From: Verrucomicrobiota bacterium
GTDB taxonomy: Bacteria; Verrucomicrobiota; Verrucomicrobiia; Verrucomicrobiales; Verrucomicrobiaceae
Reading direction: 5' to 3'
Assembly (NCBI GenBank): GCA_963204975.1
Contig: CAUJJC010000368.1
Coordinates: 1 to 64,000, forward strand
DNA length: 64,000 nt
The translations under genes and the position numbers were made by a program. Numbering within the stretch: position 1 is the first letter of the stretch; every line of letters starts with the position of its first letter. Under the pieces are notes generated by a model. That model was not told the DNA's origin. It ran no database searches and worked only from the letters and a program-made list of their open reading frames with translations. Positions 15,972 to 24,411 of the stretch are shown piece after piece.

Positions 15972-16760
15972 TCACAGCCCCGCTTTGCGCACCGTGACAT
16001 TGAAACCCATGCCAAGTTGCTTCAGCGGTCCGCGCGCCTGGTCATCAAGGATGCGAGCGAGGGCGGAGTGAAGGCGCGGCAGTCTGCGATCCAAGGGCGT
16101 GGGCACCAGACCAAAACCATAGTAGGCCACGTCTTCCACGATCAATCCATGCTCTGCCAGTAACTGGCGGTATTCGCCTTCACGATACTCGCGATGCCTA
16201 ACGAGTGAATACGGCGCACGACCCAGCAGACGGCGCAGCGGTTCGACAACGCTCCAGTAGAGTGCATCCCAGCGCCGCCACGGTGCCCAGAAGTGCGGGC
16301 AGGTGATCACCGCCAGTCCACCAGGGCGGAGCACGCGCCGCAGCTCGCGCAGGGCAGCGCGATCATCGTCCAGATACTCCACCACGCCCAGGCAAGTGAT
16401 GGCATCGAAGAACCCATCGGCAAAGTCGAGCGCCTCGATCTTGCCGACTCCGAAATGCGCGCGCGGCTCGCCGCCAAACGTGGCGCAGCATTGCTGAATC
16501 ATTGCAGGAGCGAGGTCCACGCCCCACACCTCGTGCCCTTGAGCCAGCAGTCCCTCGATCAGCACGCCGGGGCCACAACCAATGTCCAGCACCTTGCCTG
16601 GTGACACATTGCGCAGCACTTCGAGCGTGAGTTCACGCCGACGACGAAAGGCAGCGGCCGAGTAGGTTTCGCCTTCATACCACGTCGAGTAATCAGACGC
16701 GCGTGCGTCGAACTTATCACGCACGAGCGTGGCTTGGGAGATGGGGGGAGCAGATGCCAT
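15972..16760 (-). CDS. Class I SAM-dependent methyltransferase
   Basis: A 262-residue cytoplasmic enzyme. Motif I 'VLDIGCGPGVLIE' (about 58-70), the acidic loop 'VWGVDLAPAMI', motif 'FDAITCLGVVEYLDD' and 'LRELRRVLRPGGLAVIT' match the UbiG/methyltransferase-11 family. The substrate cannot be inferred; the divergent neighbour is a carbohydrate-type beta-propeller protein, so a sugar or lipid substrate is possible. The start codon ATG at 16760 gives the usual short N-terminal extension before the fold. Confidence 0.88.
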   Translation of the reverse strand: MASAPPISQATLVRDKFDARASDYSTWYEGETYSAAAFRRRRELTLEVLRNVSPGKVLDIGCGPGVLIEGLLAQGHEVWGVDLAPAMIQQCCATFGGEPRAHFGVGKIEALDFADGFFDAITCLGVVEYLDDDRAALRELRRVLRPGGLAVITCPHFWAPWRRWDALYWSVVEPLRRLLGRAPYSLVRHREYREGEYRQLLAEHGLIVEDVAYYGFGLVPTPLDRRLPRLHSALARILDDQARGPLKQLGMGFNVTVRKAGL

Positions 16761-16852
16761 CAGGAAGAAGAAACGAACGATGACACGCGGTGCGCGCCCA
16801 TGAAATGCACATCTTCTGGCTTTTGCTGTTTGCGCGAGCTAGAGGCAAGTCG

Positions 16853-18421
16853 ATGCCAGAGCCGACTCTAGTGCCTGCCGGGAGACTCGAAACCGCGCCG
16901 TTCGCGGGCAGGCGATTGCGGCTGGGCATTCGTGATGAAGGGCAGCCCTGGCCAGCGTGGGCAGGGGAAGTGATGAACAAGGTGCTGGCCGATCCTCGCA
17001 TCGAGGTGTGGCGAATGCCCGGAGGGACGGTCAAAGCGAAGCCCGTGCGCCGCTGCCTCGTCCAGCGATGGTTTGACCGCTTTGATCGCCGGCGACTGAG
17101 GTCGTGGCTGGAGACACGCGGCATTGAGCAGCTCCCCCCGCTCTTGATTGACCTGCCCGCTTGGCCGGGCGTGGAGCCGGATATCATCTGGCACCTTGGT
17201 GAGCTAGATTCGGGTTTCTTTGAAGCACCGCCCTTGGGTGTCTGGCACTACCGTCCGCAGGATGCGATGCGAGAGGTCTTCGAAGGCGAGAGCATCTCAA
17301 CGACGAGGCTGATGGCTCGGCTGGCCGATGGCGATCACTTGCTGGGCACGGCTGAGGCGCGAGTGCATTCGAGTTCGCCCGCGATCACGGCTTTTCAACG
17401 CGATGAAGCTGGAGCCCGGTTGATGATGGATGCGCTGGAGCGATTGCTCGGCGGGCAGTGGAGTGCGACCGCGCTCGCCCAGCGTCATCCCCTGATGCAG
17501 GAGGCGAGGGGTTCGCGTCTGGCTTCGAATATCACGCTAGGCTGTTGGTTGCTCAGTCGCTGGATTCCGAGGGTGCTGGCAGCGAAGCGTGCGCCCAGGG
17601 CACTGGACCAGTGGACCGTGGGCCTTGTGCAACGCGAGCCCGATGCCGCCCCTGGTGAGATTCGCCTGGATCAGATCGCCTGGCTGACACCGCCCTCCGA
17701 TGCCTTCGTGGCCGATCCCTTCCTGTGGCAGCACGAGGGTCAGTGGTATGTCTTTGCCGAGGTATTGCCCTTCGCCACGGGGAAAGGTCATCTCGCTGTC
17801 TGCACCTGGAGCACGAGCGAGGGATTCGGCCCGCTCGAGACCGTGTTGTGCGAGGAAACGCATCTGTCCTATCCCTTTCTCTTCGAGCACGAGGGCAGGT
17901 TGTATCTAATGCCGGAGCGTTACAATGGCGGCGAGTTGTGCGCCTATGAGTGCGTGGAGTTTCCCCATCACTGGCGGCTGGCACGAGTGGTGAAGGCCGG
18001 GCTGCGCTGTGCTGATGCCACGCTGCTCAGCCACGAGGGGCGCTGGTGGTTGTTTTACACAGCCGTGCATGGGGGTGCCTCGGAAGACAGCCTGTATGCG
18101 TGCTACGGGGATACGCCGTTTGGTCCCTGGACGGCGCATCCGCTCAACCCCTTGCGCAGCGGCTTGCGCGGCTCTCGCATGGCCGGGGGCTTCATCAGGC
18201 TGAAGGATGGACGACTGCTCCGGCCCGGTCAGGATGCCTCGGCCCGTTATGGGGGAGCCACCATCCTTCACGAGGTGGATATGCTGACACCCGATCACTA
18301 CCAGGAGCACGAGTGCGCGGTGATTGATCCCACCCGGTTTTCACCACCATGGAACGAGCGCTGCCACACCTGGAACGAAGACGCCGGGCTAATCGCCTTG
18401 GATGCTTGCCGAACACTCTGA
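16853..18421 (+). CDS. Two-part protein with C-terminal GH43-like five-bladed propeller (glucosamine inositolphosphorylceramide transferase N-domain type)
   Basis: About 522 residues from the ATG at 16853; GTG 16790 and ATG 16805 are in-frame alternatives. The N-terminal half ('LRLGIRDEGQPWPAWAGEVMNKVL', then 'PDIIWHLGELDSGFFEAPPLGVWHYRPQD') resembles formyltransferase/glycosyltransferase-like domains. The C-terminal half has repeated propeller motifs: 'VADPFLWQHEGQWYVFAEV', 'LSYPFLFEHEGRLYLMPE', 'CADATLLSHEGRWWLFYT'. These are typical of the plant-GIPC-transferase N-domain and GH43-like folds found in bacterial surface-glycan loci. The activity is unproven. It is divergent from the methyltransferase gene. 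Confidence 0.7.
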   Translation: MPEPTLVPAGRLETAPFAGRRLRLGIRDEGQPWPAWAGEVMNKVLADPRIEVWRMPGGTVKAKPVRRCLVQRWFDRFDRRRLRSWLETRGIEQLPPLLIDLPAWPGVEPDIIWHLGELDSGFFEAPPLGVWHYRPQDAMREVFEGESISTTRLMARLADGDHLLGTAEARVHSSSPAITAFQRDEAGARLMMDALERLLGGQWSATALAQRHPLMQEARGSRLASNITLGCWLLSRWIPRVLAAKRAPRALDQWTVGLVQREPDAAPGEIRLDQIAWLTPPSDAFVADPFLWQHEGQWYVFAEVLPFATGKGHLAVCTWSTSEGFGPLETVLCEETHLSYPFLFEHEGRLYLMPERYNGGELCAYECVEFPHHWRLARVVKAGLRCADATLLSHEGRWWLFYTAVHGGASEDSLYACYGDTPFGPWTAHPLNPLRSGLRGSRMAGGFIRLKDGRLLRPGQDASARYGGATILHEVDMLTPDHYQEHECAVIDPTRFSPPWNERCHTWNEDAGLIALDACRTL

Positions 18422-18497
18422 GTGCAAAGGCCAAAGATTTGGTGATTGCCAGCCGTTGGAGCCGCTCCCACTATCGCGCCCTCTCTCAAACTCCACC

Positions 18498-19517
18498 ATG
18501 AAGTTGCTTCCAGCCTCCGCCCTCGTTGTCACCCTGCTCGTCGCCTGCGGAAAGCAGGAGTCCACGCCGCCTGCCCAGGCGAAGGTGGAAGCCCCCGCTG
18601 CTCCAGCAGCAAACGCTCCCGAGCCTAAGGCCGAGCCTGCGAAAGCCGAGGCCGCCAAGCCCGCTCCCGCAGCCAGCAAGGCGGCACCTGCGGACGCCGA
18701 TGCAGGCTTTGGTGATTTCGGCACGGACGATCCCGTGGAGCGCCCGGATATGCCCAAGCGTGGCGTGCTCAGCTTCCTGCCCAAGGACGGCGTCATGCAC
18801 ATGATGGATCACTGGGCACAGTATGACTGGAAGTTCACCGCCAAGCGCTCCGGCCACTACCTCGTGCGCCTAAACTATCGCCTCGACCACGCCTCGCTGG
18901 GCATCCAGTTCAAGCAAGGCGAGACCCGCCTGCGCAAGCAAATCACTGCCGCACCCTCCGGGCGCAAAACTTACCTCGGAGAGGTTTTCATCGCTGAGCC
19001 CTCAGACCAGTTCTTCGCGATTTACACGCCTTCGAGCGCGAACTCGGCAGGCTTTGACCTCCTCGGAGTGGATCTCATTCCCAGCTACGAGGGTGAATCC
19101 GCACTCGCTCAAGGAGATGATGGCAGCGTCATGTTGCTGGCCAAGAACGCGACCACCTGGTCAGAGACCATGCGCTACGAATCCAAGCCGGAGAAAAATT
19201 GCCTCGGCTTCTGGACCGATCCCGAGGACTTCGCCGAGTGGGAATTCCAGATGAAAAAGCCCGGTCGCTACCAAGTCGTCGTCAGCCAAGGCTGCGGCAC
19301 AGGCAATGGCGGCAGCGAAGTGGCCGTGCGCATCGCTGGCCAGGAGCTGAAGTTCACCGTGAAAGACACCGGTGGATTCCAGAAGTGGGAAGACGTGGTC
19401 GTGGGTGAGATCGAGATCAAACAGCCCGGTATCGAGCGCCTCGTCGTCGATCCCGTGAACAAAGCAAAGGCCGCCGTGCTCGATGTGCAGAAGGTGACGC
19501 TCAAGCCTGTGGGCTGA
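18498..19517 (+). CDS. Lipoprotein with carbohydrate-binding-like modules
   Basis: 339 residues. The start at 18498 gives a lipoprotein signal peptide with lipobox 'LLVAC' (Cys about 17). A long Ala/Pro/Glu/Lys-rich tether (about 20-75) follows, then two beta-sandwich-like segments. The second ('KKPGRYQVVVSQGCGTGNGGSEVAVRIAGQELKFTVKDTGGFQKWEDV') resembles the CBM-like modules attached to verrucomicrobial sulfatases and glycosidases. No catalytic residues are evident. It is likely an envelope-anchored binding or scaffold protein. A longer in-frame start at 18402 is rejected because it would bury the lipobox. Confidence 0.72.
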   Translation: MKLLPASALVVTLLVACGKQESTPPAQAKVEAPAAPAANAPEPKAEPAKAEAAKPAPAASKAAPADADAGFGDFGTDDPVERPDMPKRGVLSFLPKDGVMHMMDHWAQYDWKFTAKRSGHYLVRLNYRLDHASLGIQFKQGETRLRKQITAAPSGRKTYLGEVFIAEPSDQFFAIYTPSSANSAGFDLLGVDLIPSYEGESALAQGDDGSVMLLAKNATTWSETMRYESKPEKNCLGFWTDPEDFAEWEFQMKKPGRYQVVVSQGCGTGNGGSEVAVRIAGQELKFTVKDTGGFQKWEDVVVGEIEIKQPGIERLVVDPVNKAKAAVLDVQKVTLKPVG

Positions 19518-19536
19518 GGCGTGACCGAGCCACCGC

Positions 19537-20352
19537 TCACGGCAACCGCCACGCCACGCGCAGCGCCGCGTAGTCCGCCGCTGGCAGCAAGACGTAGTGC
19601 GGCGACGCTTGCGGATTGAGCCAGCGGATCATCGCTTCCAGATTCTCCACGGCCATCGTGGTGCAGCCAGCACTCGGTTTGGTCGGGCCGCGACGGACGT
19701 GGAAGAAGATCGCGCTGCCGTAGCCGGGCGCAGCGGGTGGGGGATTGTGGCGGATTTCCAGCATCCATTTGTAGGCGCTGTCGCCGAGGCGCATCTTCGC
19801 CTTCTCGAACCACGGCGGGATGTTGTTCGGGTCCACGCGGACGTGTTGGTTGTAGAGCGGACTGCGCGGATCGTCGATGAAGGCATCCAACGGTCCCACC
19901 TTCACATACGGCCAGTTCGCGCCCTTCGGTGGCGAGGCGGCGTAGCCAAATAACTGCCCAAGCTGAAACACACCCGCAGGAGCCTTCCAATCCTTCTCCA
20001 CCTTGAGCGGAATGCCGTTCTGCGGCGGATTGAAAACACCGCGTCCCCAGGCCAATCCTGAGCGGCCCAGCAGCACCGGCCACGTCTTCGTAAACACCGG
20101 CTGCCACGGTGCATCGGCCGAGGCGCGCTGATAGCACTGCATGGTCGCGTTGCTGGAATTCCAGGCCGGTGCTTGAGCGACGATGAGCTGCCTGACGGCG
20201 GGTCCAATTTGTGCCGAGGCGGGGATTTTTGAAAAAACAACGAGCCCTAACCCCAAAAGTGCCGCTCCAACCCCTCGAAGGCCCCTCGCTGGAATCTTGA
20301 TGGCACAAGGGCTGGCCAGCTTTCTCTGTGTTGTGTGACTTTTTGTTTGCAT
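19537..20352 (-). CDS. L,D-transpeptidase (YkuD family)
   Basis: A 271-residue exported protein with a signal peptide ending at about 'KIPASAQIG'. The catalytic YkuD motif is near the C-terminus: His218 in 'FFHVRRG' and Cys230 in 'KPSAGCTTM'. The central region ('PLDAFIDDPRSPLYNQHV') is typical of the COG3786 branch. Such enzymes make 3-3 cross-links in peptidoglycan or attach proteins to it, in the periplasm. It is convergent with the lipoprotein gene 19 bases away; its promoter region contains an 11-bp inverted repeat. Confidence 0.9.
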   Translation of the reverse strand: MQTKSHTTQRKLASPCAIKIPARGLRGVGAALLGLGLVVFSKIPASAQIGPAVRQLIVAQAPAWNSSNATMQCYQRASADAPWQPVFTKTWPVLLGRSGLAWGRGVFNPPQNGIPLKVEKDWKAPAGVFQLGQLFGYAASPPKGANWPYVKVGPLDAFIDDPRSPLYNQHVRVDPNNIPPWFEKAKMRLGDSAYKWMLEIRHNPPPAAPGYGSAIFFHVRRGPTKPSAGCTTMAVENLEAMIRWLNPQASPHYVLLPAADYAALRVAWRLP

Positions 20353-20383
20353 CTTTTTTCGATTTTTTGCAGCATAGCTCTAT

Positions 20384-20452
20384 CAACCCTGTCGGGTTAT
20401 TCGGCTTCAGGTTTTGGGGGTTTTTTTCCTGAATGTCGACTCGACAGGGTTG
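20384..20452. repeat. 11-bp inverted repeat between the transpeptidase and the toxin-antitoxin genes
   Basis: CAACCCTGTCG at 20384-20394 is the exact reverse complement of CGACAGGGTTG at 20442-20452, with a 47-base spacer. The left arm also starts a small hairpin, AACCC-tgtc-GGGTT (20385-20398). It lies in the 172-base region between divergent genes, so it could be a paired regulator-binding site for either of them. No T-run supports a terminator. Confidence 0.5.
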
Positions 20453-20524
20453 CTTTGTATCTACGACTCGCGGTCTGCTCACGGGCAAACTTGAACCACC
20501 CCACCGCACGGGTTATTCTTCCTT

Positions 20525-20776
20525 ATGACTGCTTCATTTGAATCTGTCCTGGCCAGCGCCTTGAACCTGCCCGTCGAGGAGCGCTCTCGAATGGCGTCCC
20601 GGCTGATCCAGAGCGTGGATGACGATGGAGATTCAAGTCTGAGCGCCGCTTGGGAGTCGGAGATTGATCGTCGGCTGGATGCGGCTCGCAACGGCACGGT
20701 CGCGAGCGTTTCTCATGATGATGTCATGGCTGGTGCGCGCATCCTTCTGCGGCAACTGAAACCCCAAGGTGCATGA
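20525..20776 (+). CDS. Antitoxin, putative addiction module component family
   Basis: An 83-residue protein of the unstable-antitoxin type: 'ALNLPVEERSRMASRLIQSVDDD' followed by 'AWESEIDRRLDAARNGTVASVSHDDVMAGARI'. This is the characteristic helix plus 'W...EI.RR....' pattern of the PF09720 family. It would neutralise the RelE/ParE-like toxin encoded immediately downstream; the ATGA overlap (20773-20776) indicates translational coupling. The pair probably autoregulates from the spacer upstream. Confidence 0.88.
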   Translation: MTASFESVLASALNLPVEERSRMASRLIQSVDDDGDSSLSAAWESEIDRRLDAARNGTVASVSHDDVMAGARILLRQLKPQGA

Positions 20777-21078
20777 CCTCCATCGCCTGGGATCCCGAGG
20801 CGCAATGCGAGTTGAACTGCTCAGCTCTTTTCTATGCGAAGCGTGGTGGCGAGGAACTGGCGGAAAGGTTCTTGCAGAAGGTCGAGGCTGCAATTGCCAG
20901 CGCGAAGGCCATGCCCGCCAGCTATCGGAAGATTCGCGATGATGCCCAGCGAGTGCGCGTGGAGAGGTTTCCGTTTCACGTCGTCTTCTGGCATGACGAA
21001 GTGAACGACTGTCTGCACGTGCTCGCCATCGCCCACGCGAATCGCGAACCGGGCTACTGGCGCGACCGCATTCCCTGA
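20773..21078 (+). CDS. RelE/ParE-family toxin
   Basis: A 101-residue protein with the RelE/ParE fold signature: 'AQCELNCSALFYAKRGGEELAERFLQKVEAAI', 'YRKIRDDAQRVRVERFPFHVVFWH' and C-terminal 'LHVLAIAHANREPGYWRDR'. The beta-strand 'RVRVERFPFHVVF' is the usual core. Targets differ within the superfamily (ribosome-dependent mRNA cleavage or gyrase), and the sequence does not settle which applies. It overlaps the antitoxin gene by 4 bases. Confidence 0.9.
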   Translation: MTSIAWDPEAQCELNCSALFYAKRGGEELAERFLQKVEAAIASAKAMPASYRKIRDDAQRVRVERFPFHVVFWHDEVNDCLHVLAIAHANREPGYWRDRIP

Positions 21079-21135
21079 CGGCTGCGTGCTTTCGAGATGC
21101 GAGAAGCCACCAGCCGCAGGCGTATCTGCCTACCC

Positions 21136-24100
21136 ATGATGAACCGCCCCCTGCTCATCGCTCTCGCCCTTGGCGCGGCCTTGCCTCTGCGTGCCGCGAC
21201 GAAGCTCGATTTCAATCGCGACATCCGTCCGATCCTCTCGGACAACTGCTTCGCGTGCCATGGCTTTGACGCGAAGAAACGCAAAGCCGACCTGCGTCTC
21301 GACGTGGCGGAAGGTGCCTTCGCGAAGAACAAGGACGGCGTGGCCGCGATCATCGCTGGCAAGGCAGACGCGAGCGAACTGATCAAGCGCATCGTCACGA
21401 AGGATGCTGATGATTTGATGCCGCCGCCAGACTCGCACAAGAAGCTGACCGCCGCGCAGATCGAGACGCTGAAGCGCTGGGTGAACGAAGGTGCAGGCTA
21501 CAAGAAGCACTGGGCGTTTGAGGCACCGGTGAAGTTCTCAGTTCCCAGTTCTCAGTTCTCGGTTCCCGCAGCCAAGGGTGCTCAACCGGGAACTCCCATC
21601 GATGCCTTCGTCGGTGCTGCGCAATCTGAGCATGGACTCGCCTTCTCGCCGGAGGCCACGCCTACCGAACTCGTGCGCCGGGTGACGCTTGACCTGACGG
21701 GCCTGCCGCCGACGCCAGCCGAGGTGGATGACTTTGTCCTCTCCACATCTCACTTCTCCACCTCTCACGCGCTGAACCTGCTGGTGGATCGCCTCATGAA
21801 GTCCCCGCGCTACGGCGAGCACATGGCGCGCTACTGGCTCGATGCGGCGCGTTACGGCGACACGCACGGGCTGCACCTCGACAACGAGCGCAGCATGTGG
21901 CCGTATCGCGACTGGGTGGTGAAGGCGTTCAATGACAACCTCTCGTTCGACAAGTTCACCGTCTGGCAGCTCGCCGGCGATCTGCTGCCGAACGCCACGC
22001 AGGAGCAAGTCGTCGCCTCTGGGTTCAATCGTTGCAACGTCACCACCAGCGAGGGCGGCTCCATCAATGAGGAGTGGATCTACCGCTACGCCGTGGATCG
22101 CACCGACGCGATGATCTCCGTGTGGATGGGGCTCACGGGCGGCTGCGCGGTGTGCCACGATCACAAGTATGACCCGCTCACACAGAAGGAGTTCTACTCG
22201 CTGTATGCCTTCTTCAACAGCGCCGCCGATCCCGCGATGGATGGCAACATCCTGCTCACCAAGCCGATCCTGCAACTCACGAACAGCGAGCAAAAGAAGC
22301 AGCTCGCTGACTACGATGCCGCGATTGGCGAGAAGCAGAAGGCCATTCGCGAGGCGCTCGCGAAGCTGAACTACGTCGATCCCGCGACGGCCAAACCTGC
22401 GCCGCCCGTGCAGACGAGCGAGGTTGTGTGGTTCGATGACGCGTTCCCTGCCGCAGCCAAGGTGCAATCGTCCGGCGGGCACGCGACCACCTTGATCACG
22501 AAGAAAGACGGCCCCGTGTTCTCGGGCAGCCAGGCACTGAAACGCACGGGCAAGGATGTCACGCAGGACTTCTTCGAGACCGGCGCGAAGTTCGAGATCC
22601 CGCCGAACGGCAAGCTCTCCGTGCAGTGCTACATCGACCCGGCGAACAAGCCGAAGTCCGTCATGCTCCAGTTCTTCGTCGGTGGCTGGAACCATCGCGC
22701 CGTGTGGGGCGAGGAAGGCGCGATTCCCTTCGGCAAGGTGCGCACCACCGAGCGCGTGATGATCGGTGCATTGCCCGAAGCCGGCGCGTGGCAGAAGCTC
22801 GAGTTCGCTGCCGATCGACTCGGCCTCAAGCCAGGCATGAAGGTCACTGGCTTCGCCTTCACGCAATTTGGCGGCACCGTGTATTGGGATCGCCTCGTGA
22901 TGAGTTCGCGCGTCGATCCGGCCAAGGATCCGCAGTGGTCGTGGTCGAAGTGGATCGAAAAGAATCAAGGCAAGCGCGTGGAAGGATTGCCCAACGACTT
23001 GCTCACCCTCGTGCGCGGCAAGAAGTCCGCCGAGTGGCCCGCTGCGGATGCGAAACGCGTGCAGGACTGGTGGTTTGAAAACGAATATCAGGGCGCGAAG
23101 CAGATCATCGACGGACCGCGCGCCGAGATGCTGGCGATCCAGGCGAAGAAGAAGGCGCTCGACGATACCATCCCCGCGACCTTCGTGATGGCCGACCTGC
23201 CGCCCAACGAGCAGCGCGAGGCCTTCGTGATGATGCGCGGGCAATACGACAAGCCCGGCGAGAAGGTCACGCGCGGCACGCCCGCTGCCTTCCCACCGCT
23301 GCCGAAGAAGGACAACTACAACCGCCTCGACCTCGCGCAGTGGCTCGTCAGCCCGCAGCATCCGTTGACTGCGCGCGTGACGGTGAATCGCTTCTGGCAG
23401 CAGTTCTTCGGCACCGGCTTGGTGAAGACGAGCAACGACTTCGGCAGCCAGGGATCGCCGCCCACGCACCCCGAGCTGCTCGACTGGCTGGCCATCGACT
23501 TCCGCGAGCACGGCTGGGACGTGAAGCGCTTCGTGAAGCAGCTCGTCATGTCCAAGACCTACCGCCAGAGCAGTCGCGCCACGCCTGAGCTGCTCGCGAC
23601 CGACCCCGAGAACAAGTGGCTCGCGCACGGCCCGCGCCATCGCCTGGATGCCGAGGTGCTGCGCGATCAGGCGCTCTACGTTTCCGGCCTGCTCAATCCC
23701 ACCATCGGCGGCAAAGGCGTGAAGCCTTACCAGCCGGACAATATCTGGGAGCCCGTCGCCTACTCCGGCAGCAACACCCGCAGCTACGTCCGCGACACCG
23801 GCGACGCGCTGTATCGCCGCAGCCTCTACACCTTCTTCAAGCGCACCGCACCGCCGCCCAGCATGACCACCTTCGACGCGCCCAGCCGCGAGCAGGTTTG
23901 CCTGCGTCGCGAGCGCAGCAACACACCGCTGCAAGCACTCGCGCTGATGAACGACATCCAGCACATGGAAGCCGCGCGCAACTTCGCCCAGCGCATCCTC
24001 ATCGAAGGCGGCACCAGCTTCGACTCGCGACTCAACTTCGCCTTCCGCCACGTCGTGGCCCGCTACCCGCACAGCGACGAGGCCGCGATCATCGAGAGCA

Positions 24101-24267
24101 CGCTCGCCGAGCACGCCACGCGCTACGCGAAGAACGTCGAAGCCGCGAAGCAACTCATCACCTTCGGCGACTCCAAGCCCGATGCGAAGCTCAACCCCAG
24201 CGAACTCGCCGCATGGACCATGATTGGCAACCTGCTGCTGAATCTGGACGAGACGGTGAACCAATAA
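21136..24267 (+). CDS. PSD1 family protein: cytochrome c, DUF1549 and DUF1553 domains
   Basis: 1043 residues from 'MMNRPLLIALALGAALPLRA', an export signal that decides the start at 21136. A planctomycete-type cytochrome-c domain follows, with haem motif 'CFACH' (about 39-43), then DUF1549 ('LTLDLTGLPPTPAEVDDF', 'RYGEHMARYWLDAARYGDTHG', 'CHDHKYDPLTQKEFY'), a middle region with a concanavalin-like insertion and DUF1553 ('LTARVTVNRFWQQFFGTGLV', 'PRHRLDAEVLRDQALYVSGLL', 'CLRRERSNTPLQALALMND'). These exported proteins are hallmarks of Planctomycetes and Verrucomicrobia and are linked to polysaccharide metabolism. The usual DUF1501 partner gene is not adjacent. Two linkers contain short tandem repeats. 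Confidence 0.93.
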   Translation: MMNRPLLIALALGAALPLRAATKLDFNRDIRPILSDNCFACHGFDAKKRKADLRLDVAEGAFAKNKDGVAAIIAGKADASELIKRIVTKDADDLMPPPDSHKKLTAAQIETLKRWVNEGAGYKKHWAFEAPVKFSVPSSQFSVPAAKGAQPGTPIDAFVGAAQSEHGLAFSPEATPTELVRRVTLDLTGLPPTPAEVDDFVLSTSHFSTSHALNLLVDRLMKSPRYGEHMARYWLDAARYGDTHGLHLDNERSMWPYRDWVVKAFNDNLSFDKFTVWQLAGDLLPNATQEQVVASGFNRCNVTTSEGGSINEEWIYRYAVDRTDAMISVWMGLTGGCAVCHDHKYDPLTQKEFYSLYAFFNSAADPAMDGNILLTKPILQLTNSEQKKQLADYDAAIGEKQKAIREALAKLNYVDPATAKPAPPVQTSEVVWFDDAFPAAAKVQSSGGHATTLITKKDGPVFSGSQALKRTGKDVTQDFFETGAKFEIPPNGKLSVQCYIDPANKPKSVMLQFFVGGWNHRAVWGEEGAIPFGKVRTTERVMIGALPEAGAWQKLEFAADRLGLKPGMKVTGFAFTQFGGTVYWDRLVMSSRVDPAKDPQWSWSKWIEKNQGKRVEGLPNDLLTLVRGKKSAEWPAADAKRVQDWWFENEYQGAKQIIDGPRAEMLAIQAKKKALDDTIPATFVMADLPPNEQREAFVMMRGQYDKPGEKVTRGTPAAFPPLPKKDNYNRLDLAQWLVSPQHPLTARVTVNRFWQQFFGTGLVKTSNDFGSQGSPPTHPELLDWLAIDFREHGWDVKRFVKQLVMSKTYRQSSRATPELLATDPENKWLAHGPRHRLDAEVLRDQALYVSGLLNPTIGGKGVKPYQPDNIWEPVAYSGSNTRSYVRDTGDALYRRSLYTFFKRTAPPPSMTTFDAPSREQVCLRRERSNTPLQALALMNDIQHMEAARNFAQRILIEGGTSFDSRLNFAFRHVVARYPHSDEAAIIESTLAEHATRYAKNVEAAKQLITFGDSKPDAKLNPSELAAWTMIGNLLLNLDETVNQ
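21533..21567 (+). repeat. Heptanucleotide repeat, five units, inside the PSD1 gene
   Basis: Five consecutive 7-base units: AGTTCTC, AGTTCCC, AGTTCTC, AGTTCTC, GGTTCCC. They encode a linker ('FSVPSSQFSVPAA') between the cytochrome and DUF1549 domains. The same core (CAGTTCTCAGTTC) occurs at 25621-25634 and 31243-31277. One unit is 7 bases, so gain or loss would shift the frame. Confidence 0.8.
21740..21769 (+). repeat. 15-bp direct repeat in the PSD1 gene
   Basis: TCTCCACATCTCACT is followed directly by TCTCCACCTCTCACG (two differences). It codes for the linker 'STSHFSTSHA'. The unit is a multiple of three, so changes in copy number would preserve the frame. Confidence 0.65.
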
Positions 24268-24274
24268 AAAGGAA

Positions 24275-24302
24275 GCGGAGCACGCCTCCCAACGTGCCCC
24301 GC
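24275..24302 (+). terminator. Stem-loop downstream of the PSD1 gene, possible terminator
   Basis: GCGGAGCACG (24275-24284) pairs with CGTGCCCCGC (24293-24302) at nine of ten positions around an 8-base loop, 7 bases after the stop codon. There is no T-run behind it, so it may be an mRNA-stabilising hairpin rather than an intrinsic terminator. Confidence 0.4.
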
Positions 24303-24411
24303 TCGTGACATCGGTGGCGCCCAAACGAGAACCGCCGACTTACACATATAACGACGCTGGTGCCGGAAACGGTGCCAACTTTTCCTTTTCCTCTGTCCCC
24401 GCCCCGGCAGA

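Noticed and set aside
21538-24324. 928-codon minus-strand open frame
   Set aside because: Antisense shadow of the PSD1 gene, which has clear haem, DUF1549 and DUF1553 motifs on the plus strand.
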